Below are positions 6,805-9,152 of a stretch of DNA of 9,152 bases, in pieces. A program made the position numbers and the translations under genes. The stretch comes from Oscillospiraceae bacterium (lineage in GTDB: Bacteria; Bacillota; Clostridia; Oscillospirales; Ruminococcaceae). Numbering within the stretch: position 1 is the first letter of the stretch; each line of letters opens with the position of its first letter. Location: contig JAFXOO010000114.1 in the NCBI GenBank assembly GCA_017528675.1, forward strand, positions 1 to 9,152. The letters are read 5' to 3'. The notes beneath the pieces were generated by a model. It was not told where the DNA came from and made no database searches. It was given only the letters and a program-made list of their open reading frames with translations.

Positions 6805-7839
6805 GTGACAATTATTGTAACTGGCGGTGCCGGCTTCATTGGCTCAAATTTTATATTCCACATGCTGGATACCTATCCGGACTACCGGATTGTATGTATC
6901 GACAAACTGACCTATGCGGGCAATCTGTCCACACTGAAGGATGTGATGGACAAGCCGAATTTCCGCTTTGTCAAGCTCGATATCTGTGACCGTGAAGGTG
7001 TGTATAAACTCTTTGAGGAGGAGAAGCCGGATATCGTGGTGAACTTTGCAGCAGAGTCGCATGTTGACCGCAGTATCGAAAATCCCGAAATCTTCCTCCA
7101 GACCAATATCCTCGGCACCCAGGTGCTGATGGATGCCTGCCGGAAGTATGGCATCCAGAGATATCATCAGGTATCGACAGACGAGGTCTACGGCGATCTG
7201 CCGCTTGACCGCCCGGATCTGTTCTTCACAGAGGAGACACCGATCCACACCAGCAGCCCGTATTCCAGCTCGAAGGCAGGCGCAGACCTGCTGGTGCTGG
7301 CGTATTACCGTACATACGGCCTGCCTGTTTCTATTTCAAGATGTTCCAATAATTACGGCCCTTATCACTTCCCGGAAAAGCTGATTCCGCTGATGATTGC
7401 AAATGCGCTTGCGGACAAGCAGCTTCCAGTATATGGTGAGGGTCTGAACGTGCGTGACTGGCTGTATGTCGAGGATCACTGCCGTGCGATTGATCTGATT
7501 ATCCATAAGGGGAGAGTCGGAGAGGTTTACAATGTCGGCGGCCATAACGAAATGCGCAACATCGACATCGTGAAGCTGATCTGCCAGAAGCTCGGCAAGC
7601 CGGAGTCGCTGATCGTACATGTGGAGGACCGGAAGGGTCACGATATGCGGTATGCGATTGATCCTACGAAGATTCACAATGAGCTTGGCTGGCTGCCGGA
7701 AACCAAATTTGCCGATGGCATCCAGAAGACCATTGACTGGTACCTGACCCACCGTGAATGGTGGGAGGAGATCATCTCCGGCGAATACCAGAATTATTAT
7801 CAAAAAATGTATGGAGATAGGGAGCTGCTCCCGGTATAA
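6805..7839 (+). CDS. rfbB: dTDP-glucose 4,6-dehydratase (RfbB/RmlB), GTG start
   Basis: This NAD-dependent short-chain dehydrogenase/reductase family enzyme turns dTDP-glucose into dTDP-4-keto-6-deoxyglucose. The 344 residues are normal length. GGAGFIG (7-13) is the NAD-binding motif, and DKLTYAGNL is characteristic of dTDP-glucose dehydratases. STDEVYG (124-130) supplies the Thr/Asp/Glu catalytic group. Tyr153 and Lys157 in YSSSK form the YxxxK pair. SNNYGPYHFPEKLIP lies in the substrate region. The start is GTG, supported by a strong ribosome binding site. The stop codon is only 3 bases before the next gene's ATG, so the two are very likely cotranscribed and perhaps translationally coupled. 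Confidence 0.97.
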   Translation: MTIIVTGGAGFIGSNFIFHMLDTYPDYRIVCIDKLTYAGNLSTLKDVMDKPNFRFVKLDICDREGVYKLFEEEKPDIVVNFAAESHVDRSIENPEIFLQTNILGTQVLMDACRKYGIQRYHQVSTDEVYGDLPLDRPDLFFTEETPIHTSSPYSSSKAGADLLVLAYYRTYGLPVSISRCSNNYGPYHFPEKLIPLMIANALADKQLPVYGEGLNVRDWLYVEDHCRAIDLIIHKGRVGEVYNVGGHNEMRNIDIVKLICQKLGKPESLIVHVEDRKGHDMRYAIDPTKIHNELGWLPETKFADGIQKTIDWYLTHREWWEEIISGEYQNYYQKMYGDRELLPV

Positions 7840-7842
7840 GCT

Positions 7843-8499
7843 ATGAATGGAAAATTGATCGTCATCGAGGGGCTCGATGGCAGTGGAAAGGCAACCCAGG
7901 CACAAAAGCTCTGTGAGACGCTCCAGGCGAAGGGCGAGCGTGTCATGAAGGTGTCTTTTCCGGATTATGAAAGCGATTCCTCAGCGCTGGTCAAGATGTA
8001 CCTTGCCGGCGAGTTCGGCACCGATCCGAATGCAGTAAACCCTTATGCGGCTTCCAGCTTCTATGCAGTGGACCGCTATGCCAGCTATACAAAGAACTGG
8101 AAGGCGTTTTATCTGAGCGGCGGCATTGTCATCGCAGACCGGTATACAACATCCAATGCGATCCACCAATGTGCCAAACTGCCGGAGCCGGAGTGGGAAG
8201 GCTTTATTCAATGGCTGTTTCACTATGAATATACACTGCTCGGCATTCCGGCATCGCTGCGCACGATTTATCTGCGTGTTGACCCGGAGGTCAGCCAGAA
8301 GCTGATGAGCGGGCGGTATCATGGCGATGAAGGCAAAAAGGATATTCATGAGGTAAATGTTGCCTACCTGATGCAGGCTCGTAAATCGGCCGATTACTGC
8401 GCAAAGCAGCTTGGGTGGGATGTTGTTGAGTGCATCGAGGATGGTGCCATGCGCAGCATTGAAGCAATCAGCAGCGATATCATGCGTATCGTAGAATAA
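7843..8499 (+). CDS. Thymidylate kinase-like protein (dTMP kinase family)
   Basis: This is a P-loop nucleoside monophosphate kinase, expected to phosphorylate dTMP to dTDP with ATP. The 218 residues fit the family. The P-loop is GLDGSGKATQ (10-19), with Ala17 where Ser or Thr is usual after the Lys. FPDYESDSS follows at 39-47. ADRYTTSNAIHQ (98-109) carries the DR(Y) substrate-binding motif. A lid-like segment runs GRYHGDEGKKDIHE (157-170). It differs from the housekeeping Tmk I would expect (GIDGSGKST), and clostridia often carry such a second paralogue, so I give no gene symbol. It starts 3 bases after rfbB with no clear ribosome binding site, suggesting translational coupling. Its position suggests it feeds dTTP supply for RfbA. 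Another deoxynucleotide could be the true substrate. Confidence 0.85.
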   Translation: MNGKLIVIEGLDGSGKATQAQKLCETLQAKGERVMKVSFPDYESDSSALVKMYLAGEFGTDPNAVNPYAASSFYAVDRYASYTKNWKAFYLSGGIVIADRYTTSNAIHQCAKLPEPEWEGFIQWLFHYEYTLLGIPASLRTIYLRVDPEVSQKLMSGRYHGDEGKKDIHEVNVAYLMQARKSADYCAKQLGWDVVECIEDGAMRSIEAISSDIMRIVE

Positions 8500-8513
8500 G
8501 GAGGATTATCCGA

Positions 8514-9068
8514 ATGTATTATGTTGAACAAACAGACATTCCGGAGGTCGTTGTTCTGACTCCCCGTGTCTTTCCGGATGACAGAGGCTTTTTCTTTTAA
8601 GCATTCAATGAGGCAGCTCTCGCAGAGGTCGGCATTACGTTCCGTGCCGTGCAGGAGAATTACATCATGAATGCAAAGCCCGGTGTCATCAGAGGTCTGC
8701 ATTTCCAGAACAATCCCTGTGCACAGGGGAAAATCGTGCGGTGTATTGCCGGCGAAGTGGACGATGTGGCTGTCGATCTCCGGAAAGGCTCTCCGACCTA
8801 TCTGAAATGGGTCATGGTTCGGCTGACGGCTGAGAATAAGAAGCAGCTCTATCTGCCGAAGGGATTTGCGCATGGCGTCATCTCAAGAAGCGATTACAGT
8901 GAAGTGCAGTATGTCGTGGATGCCGGTTATGCACCTGAGTGTGACAGAAACATTCTCTGGAATGATCCGGAGATCGGTGTGGACTGGGGCATTGATGTGC
9001 CGGTGCTTTCGCCAAAGGATGAAACTGCGCCTTGCCTTAGTGCAAGTGACTGCAATTTTATATATTGA
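8514..9068 (+). pseudogene. rfbC: dTDP-4-dehydrorhamnose 3,5-epimerase (RfbC/RmlC), interrupted by an in-frame stop codon
   Basis: An ATG at 8514, 9 bases after AAGGAGG (8498-8504), opens a 184-codon cupin-fold epimerase of normal length. Codon 29 is TAA (8598-8600). Before it the product reads RVFPDDRGFFF; after it AFNEAALAEVG continues in the same frame. Relatives usually have Glu here, so a single G-to-T change of GAA explains it. There is no frameshift. The rest looks functional: His63 in RGLHFQ (the catalytic base in RmlC), VDLRKGSP, GFAHG with His120, Tyr139, and NDPEIGVDW. The intact enzyme would epimerise C3 and C5 of dTDP-4-keto-6-deoxyglucose. It may be freshly broken, read through, or a sequencing error. 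The following gene starts 28 bases later. Confidence 0.88.
8653..8669 (+). promoter_or_regulatory. Possible internal translation restart in rfbC
   Basis: AGGAG (8653-8657) lies 9 bases before an in-frame ATG (8667-8669, Met52). It is 66 bases past the nonsense codon. Restart here would give a product beginning just before RGLHFQ and keeping His63, but lacking the first 51 residues, which include early beta strands of the fold. A GTG at 8649 (Val46) is a weaker alternative. The resemblance may be chance, since the bases encode conserved QEN residues. Confidence 0.3.
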
Positions 9069-9096
9069 AGTAAGTCAGTAGAAAGGACGATTTGAA

Positions 9097-9152
9097 ATGG
9101 GTAGAATCAATGTAACCAGATCCTCGATGCCTTCGTTTGAGGAGTATATGGA
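9097..9152 (+). CDS. Start of a probable DegT/DnrJ/EryC1/StrS-family sugar aminotransferase, cut by the window end
   Basis: The ATG at 9097 follows AAAGGA (9082-9087) with 9 bases of spacing. Only 18 complete codons and part of the next are visible, beginning MGRINVTRSSMPSFEEYM. This resembles the N-terminus of PLP-dependent sugar aminotransferases of the DegT/StrS type, which commonly open with INVTRSSLPPFEEY-like residues before the WLTN segment. Such enzymes aminate keto-sugar nucleotides, fitting the dTDP-4-keto-6-deoxyglucose made upstream. The substrate position (C3 or C4) cannot be told from this fragment. Confidence 0.62.
   Translation, partial: MGRINVTRSSMPSFEEYM

Noticed and set aside
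1..9152. CRISPR arrays, tRNA or rRNA genes, insertion sequences, attachment sites
   Set aside because: I saw no regularly spaced repeats, no tRNA-like cloverleaf, no transposase or integrase frames and no terminal inverted repeats.

Overview
The window looks like the chromosome of a fibre-degrading, cellulosome-forming Clostridia member, most like Ruminococcus (R. flavefaciens / R. champanellensis type). The evidence is a dockerin-bearing modular xylanase, fairly GC-rich coding sequence with AT-rich promoter DNA, strong GGAGG ribosome binding sites, and a clostridial-style helicase/HA-domain protein. The species call is an inference. All genes read on the + strand.

Region 1 (1-2400) is the 3' part of a large secreted plant cell wall enzyme. 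It has the C-terminal part of a GH10 xylanase, a CBM22-like module, an internal type I dockerin, an SGNH/GDSL esterase and a C-terminal beta-rich module. It closes with a perfect 32-bp palindromic intrinsic terminator.

Region 2 (2401-5913) opens with an AT-rich regulatory stretch. This holds a strong extended -10 promoter and three copies of a TTTCACAAA motif, two of which face each other across the promoter. Next is a 986-residue protein with an SF2 helicase-like core and eight tandem helicase-associated (HA) repeats. Motifs I to III are partly conserved, but motifs V and VI look eroded, including Cys where the motif VI Arg is expected. A 194-bp gap follows, with at most a doubtful 54-residue ORF.

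Region 3 (5914-9152, running off the end) is a tight dTDP-sugar operon: rfbA, rfbB, a thymidylate-kinase-like gene, rfbC, and the first 19 codons of a probable DegT/StrS sugar aminotransferase. The kinase could supply dTDP (then dTTP) for RfbA. RfbA and RfbB would make dTDP-4-keto-6-deoxyglucose. RfbC would epimerise it towards rhamnose, while the aminotransferase would convert a keto sugar into an amino sugar. rfbC has an in-frame TAA at codon 29 in an otherwise intact gene, so the rhamnose branch from this copy is probably broken, or the base is a sequencing error.

The points most worth checking are the helicase with eroded motifs and an expanded HA array, the paired motif around its promoter, the rfbC nonsense codon with a possible internal restart, and the kinase embedded in the sugar operon.
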